64,000 nt of DNA from CAYVHU01 sp964451415 (GCA_964451415.1 CAYVHU010000002.1:62001-126000); one strand, 5' to 3'. Positions 1 through 8,508 are shown, counted from the stretch's first letter. The notes: a model not told the origin generated them from the letters alone. Numbers and translations are program-made.

Positions 1-463
1 GCACGGTTATGCGCGTGGCCTCTGCCTTGGCGCGGGCGCTGGCGCGGGCCTGACGGGTGACATTCAACATTTTCAGGCTTTGTTTTTGTCCCGCCAGATC
101 CATCATCAGGGACTGATTTTCTTCCAGATTGCGCACGACCCCGGAAAAGCGTTTCTGATAGTCCGCAACTTCCCCCAGCAAAGAGCGGTAGGCAACGCGG
201 ACATTGGCGATTTGCACGTCTTTTTCAGCCAGTTGCATCTTATGAAAAAATACGCTGGCACTTGAAAAAGCGATCCATCCGCCGATAAGCAGCAAAATGG
301 AAGCAAGCATGCCTTGCCATTGTGGGGTCAGGTTGAGGCACCGGACACGGCCACCGCTGCGTAACATGATTTGGCGGAAAGGAAAGACAATACGCAACCG
401 CTCATCCAGCCAATGTCTGAATCGCGTGGAAAACGACACTTTCCTTTGTCGTTTTTCGCTCAT
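1..463 (-). CDS. Membrane-anchored envelope protein, probable M23 peptidase N-terminus (partial)
   Basis: The gene runs off the left edge, so only the first 154 codons are present, starting at ATG 463. A basic cytoplasmic segment (residues 1-50, with RQIMLRSGGRVR and LTPQWQ) is followed by one clear membrane helix at about residues 51-71. A Gln/Lys/Arg-rich helical stretch that looks like a coiled coil follows at about 76-150. This N-terminal layout matches alphaproteobacterial membrane-bound M23 peptidoglycan peptidases, whose catalytic domain lies at the C-terminus. That domain is outside the window, so the family is inferred. It could be another coiled-coil envelope protein. It diverges from pgpA. 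Confidence 0.55.
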   Translation of the reverse strand, partial: MSEKRQRKVSFSTRFRHWLDERLRIVFPFRQIMLRSGGRVRCLNLTPQWQGMLASILLLIGGWIAFSSASVFFHKMQLAEKDVQIANVRVAYRSLLGEVADYQKRFSGVVRNLEENQSLMMDLAGQKQSLKMLNVTRQARASARAKAEATRITV

Positions 464-716
464 GCAACAGTCCTTTTTACGGGAGATGTTCCCCCTTGGC
501 CCCCCCATGGCGAAATTTTCAAGGAAGCCCTCTTTCCAATTTCCACCACGCTCTGAGGTTGACCGTATCCGTGCGGTTCATTTCTGGCAAGTCCTTTCAC
601 GGGAATTAACGCAACCTTCACCAAGGCGCATCGGTGTGCCAAAGGCTTATTCTGCTTTGTTATTAAAATGTTGTAGAATATTTTCCCATACTAAGCAGAA
701 CTTTTGCCGGGCCGCC

Positions 717-1223
717 ATGATGTCGATCACACCTCCCGTTCCTCTCCTCAAACGACCCGGCCTTGCGCATCCTGGCGTTTTGTTCGCCACTTGGTTTGGT
801 GTGGGGTACCTTCCCAAAGCCCCCGGCACCTGGGGGTCGCTGGCGGCGTTGCCGTTTGCCTGGGCTGCGGTAAGTATCGGTGGTGTGGGGACGTTGGTGG
901 TTGCAACGTTCATCGTATTTCTCGTCGGTTTATGGGCGTCCCGGGATTACATGGCGCGCAGTGGAACGCACGATCCCGGCTCCATCGTCATTGACGAAGT
1001 CGCGGGGCAATGGATTGTATTACTGGTTGCACCCCAAAATCCGTTTGCCTATGTGCTGGGTTTTTTGCTGTTTCGTTTTTTCGACGTGCTCAAACCCTGG
1101 CCAATTTCTTGGGTGGACAAAAACATTGGTGGCGCCTGGGGCGTCATGGTGGACGATGTGCTGGCGGGCGTGTTTGGGCTGGTGGCGATGGTGCTGATTT
1201 TATCTTATTTCGGAGGGCGCTGA
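717..1223 (+). CDS. pgpA: Phosphatidylglycerophosphatase A
   Basis: Dephosphorylates phosphatidylglycerol phosphate to phosphatidylglycerol at the inner membrane. The 168-residue protein has the family signatures GYLPKAPGTWGS (residues 30-41), DPGSIVIDEVAGQ (about 86-98), FDVLKPWP and a late MVDDVLAG, with several hydrophobic helices. The frame stays open upstream to 297, but the homology begins at the ATG pair at 717/720, and the upstream part is an unlike, low-quality translation, so I start at 717. The stop at 1223 is one base before the pncC start, so the two are probably co-transcribed. No strong ribosome binding site is visible. Confidence 0.92.
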   Translation: MMSITPPVPLLKRPGLAHPGVLFATWFGVGYLPKAPGTWGSLAALPFAWAAVSIGGVGTLVVATFIVFLVGLWASRDYMARSGTHDPGSIVIDEVAGQWIVLLVAPQNPFAYVLGFLLFRFFDVLKPWPISWVDKNIGGAWGVMVDDVLAGVFGLVAMVLILSYFGGR

Positions 1224-1224
1224 G

Positions 1225-1740
1225 ATGTTTCCGGAAGTCCTGTCCATCATGGTCGAAGATTTGTTCGAGGCCTGTGTGGAACAGAACCTCACGCTTGCTT
1301 TGGCGGAATCGTGTACAGGCGGTTTGATTTCGGGCTGCATAACGTCCGTTGCGGGAGCGTCGAAAGTTTTTGATCGGGGCTTTATCACCTACACCAACCA
1401 AGCCAAAACAGACATGCTGGGTGTGCCGGTGCACATGATCGAGGAACACGGCGCGGTTTCTGAAAATGTCGCGCGCGCCATGGCCGAAGGCGCTTTACGG
1501 CATTCAAATGCCAGCTTGAGCGCGGCCGTCACCGGTATCGCCGGCCCCGATGGAGGAAGTCCGCAAAAACCCGTTGGCCTGGTACACATCGCGTGTGCGC
1601 GAAAAGGCTTTGAGACCCGTCACGAACGCCATGTCTTCAAGGGGACAAGCCGCAACAAAAATGAAAGCGCCCGGGCGCGTATTCGTATCCAGGCGGTGGA
1701 GAGCGCCCTCAGACTGCTCAACCAGATGGTGATGGCGTGA
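1225..1740 (+). CDS. pncC: Nicotinamide-nucleotide amidohydrolase PncC (CinA C-terminal domain)
   Basis: Deamidates nicotinamide mononucleotide to nicotinate mononucleotide, a step of the pyridine nucleotide salvage cycle. The 171 residues correspond to the stand-alone C-terminal CinA domain, with ALAESCTGGLISG (about 30-42), a TSVAGAS motif with GFITYTN after it, and AVTGIAGPDGGS (about 99-110). The N-terminal molybdopterin-binding-like half of full CinA is absent, which is usual in alphaproteobacteria. GGAGG inside the end of pgpA precedes the ATG. Its last 23 bases overlap the convergent Coq10/RatA gene. Confidence 0.93.
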   Translation: MFPEVLSIMVEDLFEACVEQNLTLALAESCTGGLISGCITSVAGASKVFDRGFITYTNQAKTDMLGVPVHMIEEHGAVSENVARAMAEGALRHSNASLSAAVTGIAGPDGGSPQKPVGLVHIACARKGFETRHERHVFKGTSRNKNESARARIRIQAVESALRLLNQMVMA

Positions 1741-2194
1741 GCTTTGGGGCATAAATCGCCTCAGCGCGGACGACGAAGGCCTGCATCATCTTGTGTGCGG
1801 CTTCGGTGAAGACCGCTCCCATGACCCGTTCTAGAAGCTTGGATTTAAAGGCAAAATCGATTTCAAAATGGACTTCGCACCCGTCGGCGCGATCCACAAA
1901 CCGCCAATTTGTTTCCAGGCGTTTAAAGGGACCGCCGATATCGGTGACGTGGATATGCCCTTCGCCGGGGGCGTGCGGACGCTCAAAGGTGATGCGCGAG
2001 GTATAGTGTTCCGTCAACATCTTGAATCCCACCACCATGTCGGCGGTCATTTGTCCGGTTTCCGGATTCTTGAATTTGACTCGCGTCGCCACGCACCACG
2101 GCAGAAAATCCGGATATTTGGTTACATCCAAAACCAGATCGAACATTTGCGCCGCGGAAAACGACAGCACGCGACTTTCTTGATGGGACGGCAT
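1718..2194 (-). CDS. Coq10/RatA-family START-domain protein
   Basis: The 158-residue protein is of the SRPBCC polyketide-cyclase fold. In mitochondria and alphaproteobacteria this family (Coq10) binds ubiquinone and supports respiration. The E. coli homologue is called RatA. The opening ESRVLSFSAAQMFDLV, the central YPDFLPWC and the terminal helix (VMGAVFTEAAHKMMQAF) are typical. It lies one base downstream of lipA on the same strand, an arrangement common in alphaproteobacteria, and converges on pncC with a 23-base overlap. A quinone-chaperone role is more likely than a toxin role. That is inference from the family. Confidence 0.88.
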   Translation of the reverse strand: MPSHQESRVLSFSAAQMFDLVLDVTKYPDFLPWCVATRVKFKNPETGQMTADMVVGFKMLTEHYTSRITFERPHAPGEGHIHVTDIGGPFKRLETNWRFVDRADGCEVHFEIDFAFKSKLLERVMGAVFTEAAHKMMQAFVVRAEAIYAPKLTPSPSG

Positions 2195-2195
2195 G

Positions 2196-3146
2196 TCAAG
2201 AGATACCCTGCTCTGCCAATCTGAGTTCGCGTGCGGCTTTCAAGGCGGCGAAGTCCTTGTCGGCGTGATAGCTGGAACGTGTCATCGGGCTGGAGGCGAC
2301 ATGTAAAAACCCCTTGTCGAGGGCAAGGCGTTTGTAGGCGTCGAATTCGTCCGGCGTTACGAAACGCGCAACGGCCGCATGCTTGGGTGTCGGTTGTAGG
2401 TATTGACCGATGGTTAGGAAGTCCACGCCCACGTCCCGCATGTCATCCATCACCTTCGCCACTTGATCGGCGCTTTCGCCCAGCCCCACCATGATGCCGG
2501 ATTTGGTAAAAATATTCGGAGCCTGTTTTTTAGCGTGGGCGAACAGGCCCAAGGAATGATCGTAACGTGCGCCGGGACGAATTTCAGCGTATCGGTCCGC
2601 CACCGTTTCCAAATTGTGGTTGAACACGTCGGGTTTGGCGTCGATCACGATTTCCAGCGCACCGTCTTTGTTGCGAAAATCCGGCGTCAGGACCTCAATC
2701 GTGGTCGCGGGTGCATATTCGCGTACCTTGGCGATGGTTTTGGCGAACTGATACGCCCCACCGTCGGCCAGATCGTCGCGGTCTACCGAGGTGATCACCA
2801 TATGGCGCAGCCCCATCTCACGCGCCAGTATGGCGGCGTTTTCAGGTTCCTGCGGATCGACATGATCGGGTTTCCCGGTGGTGACATTGCAAAAAGCGCA
2901 GGCGCGCGTGCAGATATCACCCAAAATCATGATGGTGGCGTGTTTGGCCGACCAGCATTCCCCAATGTTGGGACAGGCGGCCTCTTCACAGACCGTATGC
3001 AGATTTTTGTCGCGCACCAAACGGCGCGTCTCGCTGAAAGCTTCCGATAGCGGGGCCTTGACGCGAATCCACTTGGGTTTGCGTGGGCTGGGGTTGTCCT
3101 GTTTGTGCGCTTTTTCGGGGTGGCGCAGTTTCATTTTTTTATGCAT
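2196..3146 (-). CDS. lipA: Lipoyl synthase
   Basis: Radical-SAM enzyme that inserts two sulfur atoms into protein-bound octanoyl chains to make lipoyl groups. The 316-residue protein shows both iron-sulfur cysteine sets: the auxiliary-cluster CEEAACPNIGEC and the radical-SAM CTRACAFCNV. It also has the C-terminal family motif SSPMTRSSYHAD. Its products are the lipoyl domains of pyruvate dehydrogenase E2 and E1 beta, encoded a few kilobases upstream on the same strand. The start at 3146 has no clear ribosome binding site, and ATG 3134 (MKLRHPE) is an alternative. Confidence 0.95.
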   Translation of the reverse strand: MHKKMKLRHPEKAHKQDNPSPRKPKWIRVKAPLSEAFSETRRLVRDKNLHTVCEEAACPNIGECWSAKHATIMILGDICTRACAFCNVTTGKPDHVDPQEPENAAILAREMGLRHMVITSVDRDDLADGGAYQFAKTIAKVREYAPATTIEVLTPDFRNKDGALEIVIDAKPDVFNHNLETVADRYAEIRPGARYDHSLGLFAHAKKQAPNIFTKSGIMVGLGESADQVAKVMDDMRDVGVDFLTIGQYLQPTPKHAAVARFVTPDEFDAYKRLALDKGFLHVASSPMTRSSYHADKDFAALKAARELRLAEQGIS

Positions 3147-3177
3147 GGAAAATGACTATAGCCTTGATGGCCGGCCG

Positions 3178-4032
3178 TCAACGATGCTTTGGCACGGCGC
3201 AGCTTCCGCCGCCCGGTTTCTGGGCCGTGATGATGGCCGAAACCACGTACTTTTCAATCCCTCGTCCCGGTGCCCAGTCGGCGATCCCGGCGCGGCTTTC
3301 TTCCTTGATATCGATAAAAATCCGGGTGTACCCGGTGTCTTCCAGCCAACGTTGCAGATCATCCACCATGGATGCCCCGGTGACGCACCCCGACAACAGG
3401 TGATCGTCGTCCTTGAAATCGTCGGGAAACGGTGCGGTGGCCACCACATCGGAAATGGCCAGCCGTCCGCCCGGCTTCAAGACGCGAAAGGATTCGCGCA
3501 GCACCTGCGGTTTGTCGGGTGACAGATTGATCACGCAGTTGGAAATAATGACATCGGCGGTGTTGTCGGCGATGGGCAGATGTTCGATTTCGCCAAGGCG
3601 GAATTCGACATTTTTATAGCCGCCTTTGAGCGCATTGGCGCGTGCCTTGGCGAGCATTTCGTGGGTCATATCGACACCATAGACGTGGCCCATGGTGCCG
3701 ATTTTGCCGGCAGCCAGGAACGCATCGAAGCCTGCCCCTGCGCCCAGATCCACCACCACCTCACCCGGTTGCATCTCGGCGATGGCCTGAGGGTTGCCGC
3801 ACCCCAGTCCTAAATTCGCACCTTCGGGTACGGTGGCCATTTCTTCTGCGCTGTAGCCGAAAAACGCCGACATTTCTTCCGCCGTGGGAATTTTTACATC
3901 ATCGGACGAACCACAGCATCCGGACGTTCCGTTCGTGCTCGGCGCGCAACATCCTGAATTTCCACCCTGGGTGGCGATCGTGGCGTAGCTATCGCGCACG
4001 GTTTTACGAACATCGTGATGTTTGTTGTTCAT
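3178..4032 (-). CDS. arsM: Arsenite S-adenosylmethionine methyltransferase
   Basis: Methylates trivalent arsenic using SAM, giving methylated arsenicals. The 284-residue protein has the SAM-binding motif VVDLGAGAGFDAFLA at about 91-105 and the ArsM-type CVINLSPDK. Conserved cysteines include NC in the IISNCVINL segment and the C in LLSGCVTGAS. Two vicinal cysteine pairs (GCCAPS and GCCGSS, near residues 27 and 39) and a C-terminal GGGSCAV add metal-binding potential. AAGGA precedes the ATG. It lies 10 bases downstream of arsR, so the two form an arsenic-responsive operon. Confidence 0.92.
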   Translation of the reverse strand: MNNKHHDVRKTVRDSYATIATQGGNSGCCAPSTNGTSGCCGSSDDVKIPTAEEMSAFFGYSAEEMATVPEGANLGLGCGNPQAIAEMQPGEVVVDLGAGAGFDAFLAAGKIGTMGHVYGVDMTHEMLAKARANALKGGYKNVEFRLGEIEHLPIADNTADVIISNCVINLSPDKPQVLRESFRVLKPGGRLAISDVVATAPFPDDFKDDDHLLSGCVTGASMVDDLQRWLEDTGYTRIFIDIKEESRAGIADWAPGRGIEKYVVSAIITAQKPGGGSCAVPKHR

Positions 4033-4042
4033 GGTTGAATCC

Positions 4043-4357
4043 TTATTTCCGTTCCGGTGTTAAGTCACAATTCCCACCTTGGCAACAATTGTGCGTCAAA
4101 TAGGAAAGCAAGCTGTTCATGCGTTCGAAGTCGGCGCTGTGGATCAATTTTCGCCCCGCGCGCACGCACAACACAAGTCCCGCCTGCCTGAGTTGCGCCA
4201 GGTGGTGATTGAGCGTCGCAGGCGGCACGTTCACGCGCGCCCCGATCTCTCCCACTGCCAAACCGGTGGGTCCGGCTTCTACTAGAAGACGAAAAACATC
4301 AAGGCGCGTGTCGTGGGCAAGGGCCGCCAACGCCGCAACGGTATTTTCTTTATCCAT
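4043..4357 (-). CDS. arsR: ArsR/SmtB-family transcriptional repressor
   Basis: A 104-residue winged-helix repressor (LAHDTRLDVFRLL, then ARVNVPPATLNHHLAQLRQAGLV) with a C-terminal cysteine pair and a third cysteine (NCCQGGNC) that could bind As(III). Canonical ArsR proteins carry their CxC in the DNA-binding helix. Here the cysteines are at the C-terminus, as in the ArsR group often found beside arsM. The frame is open upstream to 4450, but homology begins at ATG 4357 (MDKENT). That ATG lies in a palindrome and has no ribosome binding site, suggesting autoregulation and perhaps a leaderless transcript. Confidence 0.9.
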   Translation of the reverse strand: MDKENTVAALAALAHDTRLDVFRLLVEAGPTGLAVGEIGARVNVPPATLNHHLAQLRQAGLVLCVRAGRKLIHSADFERMNSLLSYLTHNCCQGGNCDLTPERK

Positions 4358-4371
4358 ATTTCTAGAAATAT
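4356..4371 (-). promoter_or_regulatory. Perfect 16-bp palindrome at the arsR start codon, probable ArsR operator
   Basis: ATATTTCTAGAAATAT is its own reverse complement and overlaps the first two bases of the arsR start codon. It also covers the likely -10 (TATTTC on the minus strand, 4365-4370), so binding here would block arsR-arsM transcription. That ArsR is the binding protein is inferred from position. Confidence 0.65.
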
Positions 4372-4392
4372 AGAAATGAATAGATATGTCAA
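4365..4392 (-). promoter_or_regulatory. arsR-arsM promoter
   Basis: Minus-strand TTGACA (4387-4392) is a perfect -35 box. With a 16-base spacer the -10 would be TATTTC at 4365-4370, placing transcription start at about 4358, essentially at the arsR ATG. No Shine-Dalgarno sequence lies between them. Confidence 0.5.
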
Positions 4393-4681
4393 GGATATTC
4401 CTTTGATCAAAACGGAGGCCCAATAAGGCATTGTCCCCCGCTTCGTTCAATGGTTGAGTGTTGAACTGGAATCAAAAAACACGTCTCGTGCCAAGTGGCC
4501 TCATGGTCACGGGGTTCGTTAAAATGGATCTCGGCGAAACAACTCGCATCCGCACGGATGTTCAGGCAACCCTCGATCTGTTTCGGACCGAGACAGCGGT
4601 GCTTCAAAGGAAAGAAAGAAGGACAATAACCGTGTGCAAAAGTCGCGGTGGTTCTGGCCACTGATCACAGACGGTGCACGC
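4372..4681. other. Intergenic stretch between arsR and the TPR-methyltransferase gene
   Basis: Apart from the arsR -35 box at its left end, I see no gene, RNA or convincing terminator here. A short rightward open frame at 4458-4664 has no recognisable homology and no ribosome binding site. Confidence 0.5.
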
Positions 4682-6970
4682 CTACACTTTTTGACACCAG
4701 AACTGATACATCCCCACAAACGTATTGGGGTTTTGGAGTTCAAACTTATGCCATTGGGAAAGTGACGTCAGGGCGTTTTTCTTTTTCCGCGAAAAGGCCT
4801 TGAATTCCCTCATCGAGTTTCGCTCACGCATTTCAAAACCTAGAAACTTCAGGTTCAGGGCCTTTAGGGCCTCTTCTAATTGCGGCAAGGTAAAACGATG
4901 CTCTTGCACATGAAAAAGTAGGTCTCGGACATGGCTTAAAGTAAAGAAATCGGTTCCATTGCATATCTTCGTCATGGCCTGATTTCCGGATTCGGCCATC
5001 TTTACGATGTCCAGTCGGCATCTGCGAATATCTTGTAGGGATGTTGTGTACCCTTTGTTTGCAATCAGGGTGCGCCCACTCACGATATGCTGACGAGCGG
5101 TTTCACTATACAATCCAATCTTCATCAGTCCGCCGGGATTTAATAAGTCCGCAAGGACTTTCCATCCGACCAACGGATTGTCAAGATGGTGAAGAACTCC
5201 AACACTTTCAATGAGATCGAACCGTCGCTCAAGACTGTCGAGTTCCATAATATCCGCGTGAGCGTACTCGATATTCGTAATCCCGAGTTCACGGCTCTTT
5301 CTCAAGGCATACGATAGGCTACTTAGGCTCAAGTCAACAGCGAGCATATTTGTATTGGAGAAACTGGAAGCTGTGACGATGGAATGCTGCCCCGTACCGC
5401 AACCTGCCACAAGAATTTCAAGGCTTTCGGGAGCCTTGGCATCTCCAAGATCAAGATTAAAAGGTGCGCTTTGTAATACGGCGTTGATCGGTCTGGACGT
5501 GGCCGGTATGCCCGTTTTAACCCAGCGTGGGTAAGGATTTTCTTCATATTGTTCGCGAACCGCCAGGGAAACCGTATTGTGTATGGTGTTTAGGCAGGAA
5601 ATTTGAGAGCGCAAGGATTGCTCTTCTTGCGGTTCCGATATTTGTTGCCTAAGCACATCTTTGATATCGTCGACACACATGTGCTCAGACAAATCTCGAG
5701 CCCAGGGAAAATGATAGAGCGCCTTGTAGGCACCGAGCATAACAACGCATGATGACGATATGTTGCGACCCTTTTTCACCATCTTCGCGATCTGTTGCTC
5801 GAGTTTCTTAACGTCGCTGGCTTCGTCGTCTGTTTCATGGAAGACGTATTCGTTAATGAAACATTGATGCGCCAAGGCTGTTAAAAATGGCAATCTTTTT
5901 TTATTTGTATTGCCTGAAACAACCTCTTTCAACAGAGCACGGCGCAAGAGCGTGAGCATCCATTCAATCTCGAGATCAATGACCGGCGTTAGTCTCAAAA
6001 TCTGAAGAAACAGTGGGATCGACGATAGCAGCTCGGCGGTATCCCCGTAGGCCATTTTGAACGCTGGTTTCCCAAAGCGTGGGCGCACAAGGATCTGAGA
6101 AAATTGTGGGTGACAGCGCAGTGCGCTAAGGATCGAGCGAAATACGTAGGCGGGACGAACGGTGGATCGATCTAATAACAGCAGGAGTTCGTGGTATATA
6201 TTATTATCGATAGAAGTAAACGATACGTATTCTAAGGCGTTCGCGAAACCAGACCAAAACTCGTCGTACTCAGGATTAATGGCAATCGCGCGGCGGTGAC
6301 AGGCGAAGGCATCTTCGGTTTTTGCGGATTCCTGAAGCGCGAAGCCAAGGTTGCTATACGCTTTGGCATAATCGGGCTTAAGGGCAATGGCCTTGCGGTA
6401 GAATGCCATGGCTTCATCCAGATCCCCCTGAGCCTGTAATGCAATGCCAAGGTTGTTGTGCACATCGGCATAATCGGGCTTAAGGGCAAGAGCCTTATGA
6501 TAGTTTTCCATGGCTTCATCGCGCAGCCCCTGGTTCCATAGTGAAAAGCCAAGATTGTTGTAGGCCTCAGCGTAATCGGGGTTGAAGGCGATGGCCTTGC
6601 GGTAGGTTGCCACGGCCTCATCAAGCTTCCCTTGGTCTTGGAGCGTAACGCCAAGGTTGTTATAGGCATCGGGGTAATCCGGCTTGATATCAATGGCTTT
6701 CTTGATGAGAGAAACGGCCTCATCGTTATTGCCACCTTGATGGGCAATCACCCCCAACAAATGCAAGGCCACGGGATGATTGGGATTGGCATGCAAAATT
6801 TGTTGATAAATGCTCTTTGCTTGAGCCAGTTGACCGCCGTTGTGATGCTGGACGGCGAGGTCGATCGCGTCTTTGAGGCTCAACGTTTGTTGCCCGGACC
6901 TCGGTTCTCTCGGAATTGCTTCTTCCGGTAATTTTTGTTGATGACGTTTTTTCAGGTTTTTCATTTCCAT
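4682..6970 (-). CDS. TPR-repeat protein with C-terminal SAM-dependent methyltransferase
   Basis: A 762-residue two-part protein. Six consecutive 34-residue TPR units fill about residues 35-238, with consensus NNLG...A..YRKAIALKPDYA. A helical linker follows to about 470. A class I methyltransferase domain begins with YEENPYPRW, then the SAM motif LEILVAGCGTGQH at 518-529, a D after a beta strand (AVDLS), and the VGVLHHLDNP segment. The substrate is unknown. Relatives occur in alphaproteobacteria near glycan or cell-surface genes. Here it stands alone between arsR and lpdA, and its base composition looks more AT-rich than the pyruvate dehydrogenase genes, which hints at acquisition. Confidence 0.82.
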   Translation of the reverse strand: MEMKNLKKRHQQKLPEEAIPREPRSGQQTLSLKDAIDLAVQHHNGGQLAQAKSIYQQILHANPNHPVALHLLGVIAHQGGNNDEAVSLIKKAIDIKPDYPDAYNNLGVTLQDQGKLDEAVATYRKAIAFNPDYAEAYNNLGFSLWNQGLRDEAMENYHKALALKPDYADVHNNLGIALQAQGDLDEAMAFYRKAIALKPDYAKAYSNLGFALQESAKTEDAFACHRRAIAINPEYDEFWSGFANALEYVSFTSIDNNIYHELLLLLDRSTVRPAYVFRSILSALRCHPQFSQILVRPRFGKPAFKMAYGDTAELLSSIPLFLQILRLTPVIDLEIEWMLTLLRRALLKEVVSGNTNKKRLPFLTALAHQCFINEYVFHETDDEASDVKKLEQQIAKMVKKGRNISSSCVVMLGAYKALYHFPWARDLSEHMCVDDIKDVLRQQISEPQEEQSLRSQISCLNTIHNTVSLAVREQYEENPYPRWVKTGIPATSRPINAVLQSAPFNLDLGDAKAPESLEILVAGCGTGQHSIVTASSFSNTNMLAVDLSLSSLSYALRKSRELGITNIEYAHADIMELDSLERRFDLIESVGVLHHLDNPLVGWKVLADLLNPGGLMKIGLYSETARQHIVSGRTLIANKGYTTSLQDIRRCRLDIVKMAESGNQAMTKICNGTDFFTLSHVRDLLFHVQEHRFTLPQLEEALKALNLKFLGFEMRERNSMREFKAFSRKKKNALTSLSQWHKFELQNPNTFVGMYQFWCQKV
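6257..6868 (-). repeat. Six tandem ~102-bp units encoding TPR motifs
   Basis: The six TPR units are visible as near-identical DNA blocks of 102 bases, most similar between units 3, 4 and 5. The plus-strand phrase 'aatcgggcttaagggcaa' recurs. The repeats are in frame and coding, and they could expand or contract by recombination. Confidence 0.75.
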
Positions 6971-7085
6971 GCTCTTTTATAGGTAGCCTCCATGCGTAGC
7001 ATGAAGGGTCCTAGATCGACAAAAGATGAATGTCGTCAATGCGTTATCTTTCTATCGATTTCAAAGGGTTATCGTATCCAAGGAA

Positions 7086-7108
7086 CAGGGGGCTCTAATT
7101 GCCACCTG
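7086..7108 (-). terminator. Weak stem-loop after lpdA
   Basis: An 8-base stem with one mismatch (CAGGTGGC against GCCCCCTG on the minus strand) and a 7-base loop follows the lpdA stop, with TTCCTT after it. There is no proper T-run, so it is at best a weak terminator of the pyruvate dehydrogenase operon. Confidence 0.3.
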
Positions 7109-7110
7109 CC

Positions 7111-8508
7111 CTAAAAGTGAATGGCGCGGCCGTAGGCGTTGAGGACGCTTTCGTGCATCATCTCACTTAATGTCGGGTGGGGGAAGATCGTGTGCATGAG
7201 GTCTTGTTCCGTGGTTTCCAAGCCCATGGCGACGACGTAGCCCTGGATCAATTCGGTCACTTCCGCGCCGATCATGTGGGCGCCCAGAAGTTCACCCGTT
7301 TTTTCATCAAATATGGTTTTGACGAAGCCGTCCGGTTCGCCCAGCGCGATGGCTTTGCCGTTGCCCTGAAACGGAAAACGTCCAACCTTGATCTTGTGCC
7401 CAGCACCGTTAGCCTGGACCTCGGTAAGGCCTACGGACGCCACCTGCGGACGGCAATAGGTACAGCCTGCGATTTTGTTCGTTTCCATGGGGTGAAGGCC
7501 TTTAAGACCGGCGATTTTTTCCACGCACAAAATGCCTTCGTGGGACGCCTTGTGCGCCAGCCACGGCGCACCGGCCAGATCGCCGATGGCGTAAACGCCC
7601 GGCTCACCCGTTTCGCACCATTCATTGGTCACGACGTGGGTGCGGTCCACTTTGGCCTTGGTGCCTTCAAGGCCGATGTTTTCGACATTGCCGACGATCC
7701 CCGCCGCAACGATCACGCGATCAAAGATACGGGTTTCGCTTTTGCCGCCCACTTCAATGGTGGCGCTGATGGTGCCTTTGCCTTTTTTCAGTGCCTTCAC
7801 CCCGGCAGAGGTGATGATTTCCATGCCGTCCTTGCTCAGCGATTTTTGCAAAAAGTCAGAAACTTCCGCATCTTCCGCCGGCACGATGCGGTCCAACATT
7901 TCCACCACCGTGGTTTTGGACCCCAAGGTGTGAAAGAAGCTTGCGAACTCGATCCCGATGGCGCCGGAGCCGATGACCAGCAGGCGTTCGGGTATGGTGT
8001 CGGGAACCAGGGCGTCCTTGTAATACCAGATCAGCTTGCCGTCCGGCTCCATCCCCGGCAGGACGCGTGCGCGTGCGCCGGTGGCCAGGATGATATGTTT
8101 TGCGCTCAGGTTCGCCAGCGCCTTGTCTTCCTTGATCACCGCAACCTTGCCACGGCCCGCCAATTTGCCGTAGCCGTCAAAAACGGTGACCTTGTTCTTT
8201 TTCAACAGGTGGCCGACACCCATGTTCAGGCGTTTGGAGACCTTGCGCGAACGTTCCACCACAGCCTTGAGATCGAAATCCAGCTTGCCGCTGAGGCCGT
8301 ATTCCTTGGCATTTTGGGCATTGTGATACACTTCCGCCGAGCGCAGCAACGCTTTGGTCGGAATGCAGCCCCAATTCAGGCAAATGCCGCCCAAGTGATT
8401 GGCTTCCACCAGCGCTACCTTCATTTTGAGTTGCGCAGCCCGGATCGCGGCCACGTAGCCACCCGGACCGCCGCCCACGACGATGAGATCGAATTTGGTA
8501 TCAGCCAT
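7111..8508 (-). CDS. lpdA: Dihydrolipoyl dehydrogenase (E3)
   Basis: Reoxidises dihydrolipoyl groups and reduces NAD+, as E3 of the pyruvate dehydrogenase complex. The 465 residues show the FAD-binding VVGGGPGGYVAA (about 10-21), the redox disulfide GGICLNWGCIPTKAL (C43 and C48), an NAD-binding VIGSGAIGIEFA and the C-terminal catalytic HPHPTLSE. It is the last gene of pdhA-pdhB-pdhC-lpdA, 15 bases after pdhC. Because lipA and a second lipoyl-bearing subunit are nearby, this copy is probably dedicated to pyruvate dehydrogenase. Confidence 0.95.
   Translation of the reverse strand: MADTKFDLIVVGGGPGGYVAAIRAAQLKMKVALVEANHLGGICLNWGCIPTKALLRSAEVYHNAQNAKEYGLSGKLDFDLKAVVERSRKVSKRLNMGVGHLLKKNKVTVFDGYGKLAGRGKVAVIKEDKALANLSAKHIILATGARARVLPGMEPDGKLIWYYKDALVPDTIPERLLVIGSGAIGIEFASFFHTLGSKTTVVEMLDRIVPAEDAEVSDFLQKSLSKDGMEIITSAGVKALKKGKGTISATIEVGGKSETRIFDRVIVAAGIVGNVENIGLEGTKAKVDRTHVVTNEWCETGEPGVYAIGDLAGAPWLAHKASHEGILCVEKIAGLKGLHPMETNKIAGCTYCRPQVASVGLTEVQANGAGHKIKVGRFPFQGNGKAIALGEPDGFVKTIFDEKTGELLGAHMIGAEVTELIQGYVVAMGLETTEQDLMHTIFPHPTLSEMMHESVLNAYGRAIHF

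Noticed and set aside
297..716. In-frame upstream extension of pgpA
   Set aside because: The extension shows no homology, overlaps the promoter region of the left-edge gene, and the family begins at 717.
4458..4664. 68-codon frame between arsR and the TPR gene
   Set aside because: No homology, and composition like random sequence.
6257..6868. Regular ~102-base repeats resembling a CRISPR or satellite
   Set aside because: The repeats are contiguous, in frame, have no spacers and encode TPR motifs.
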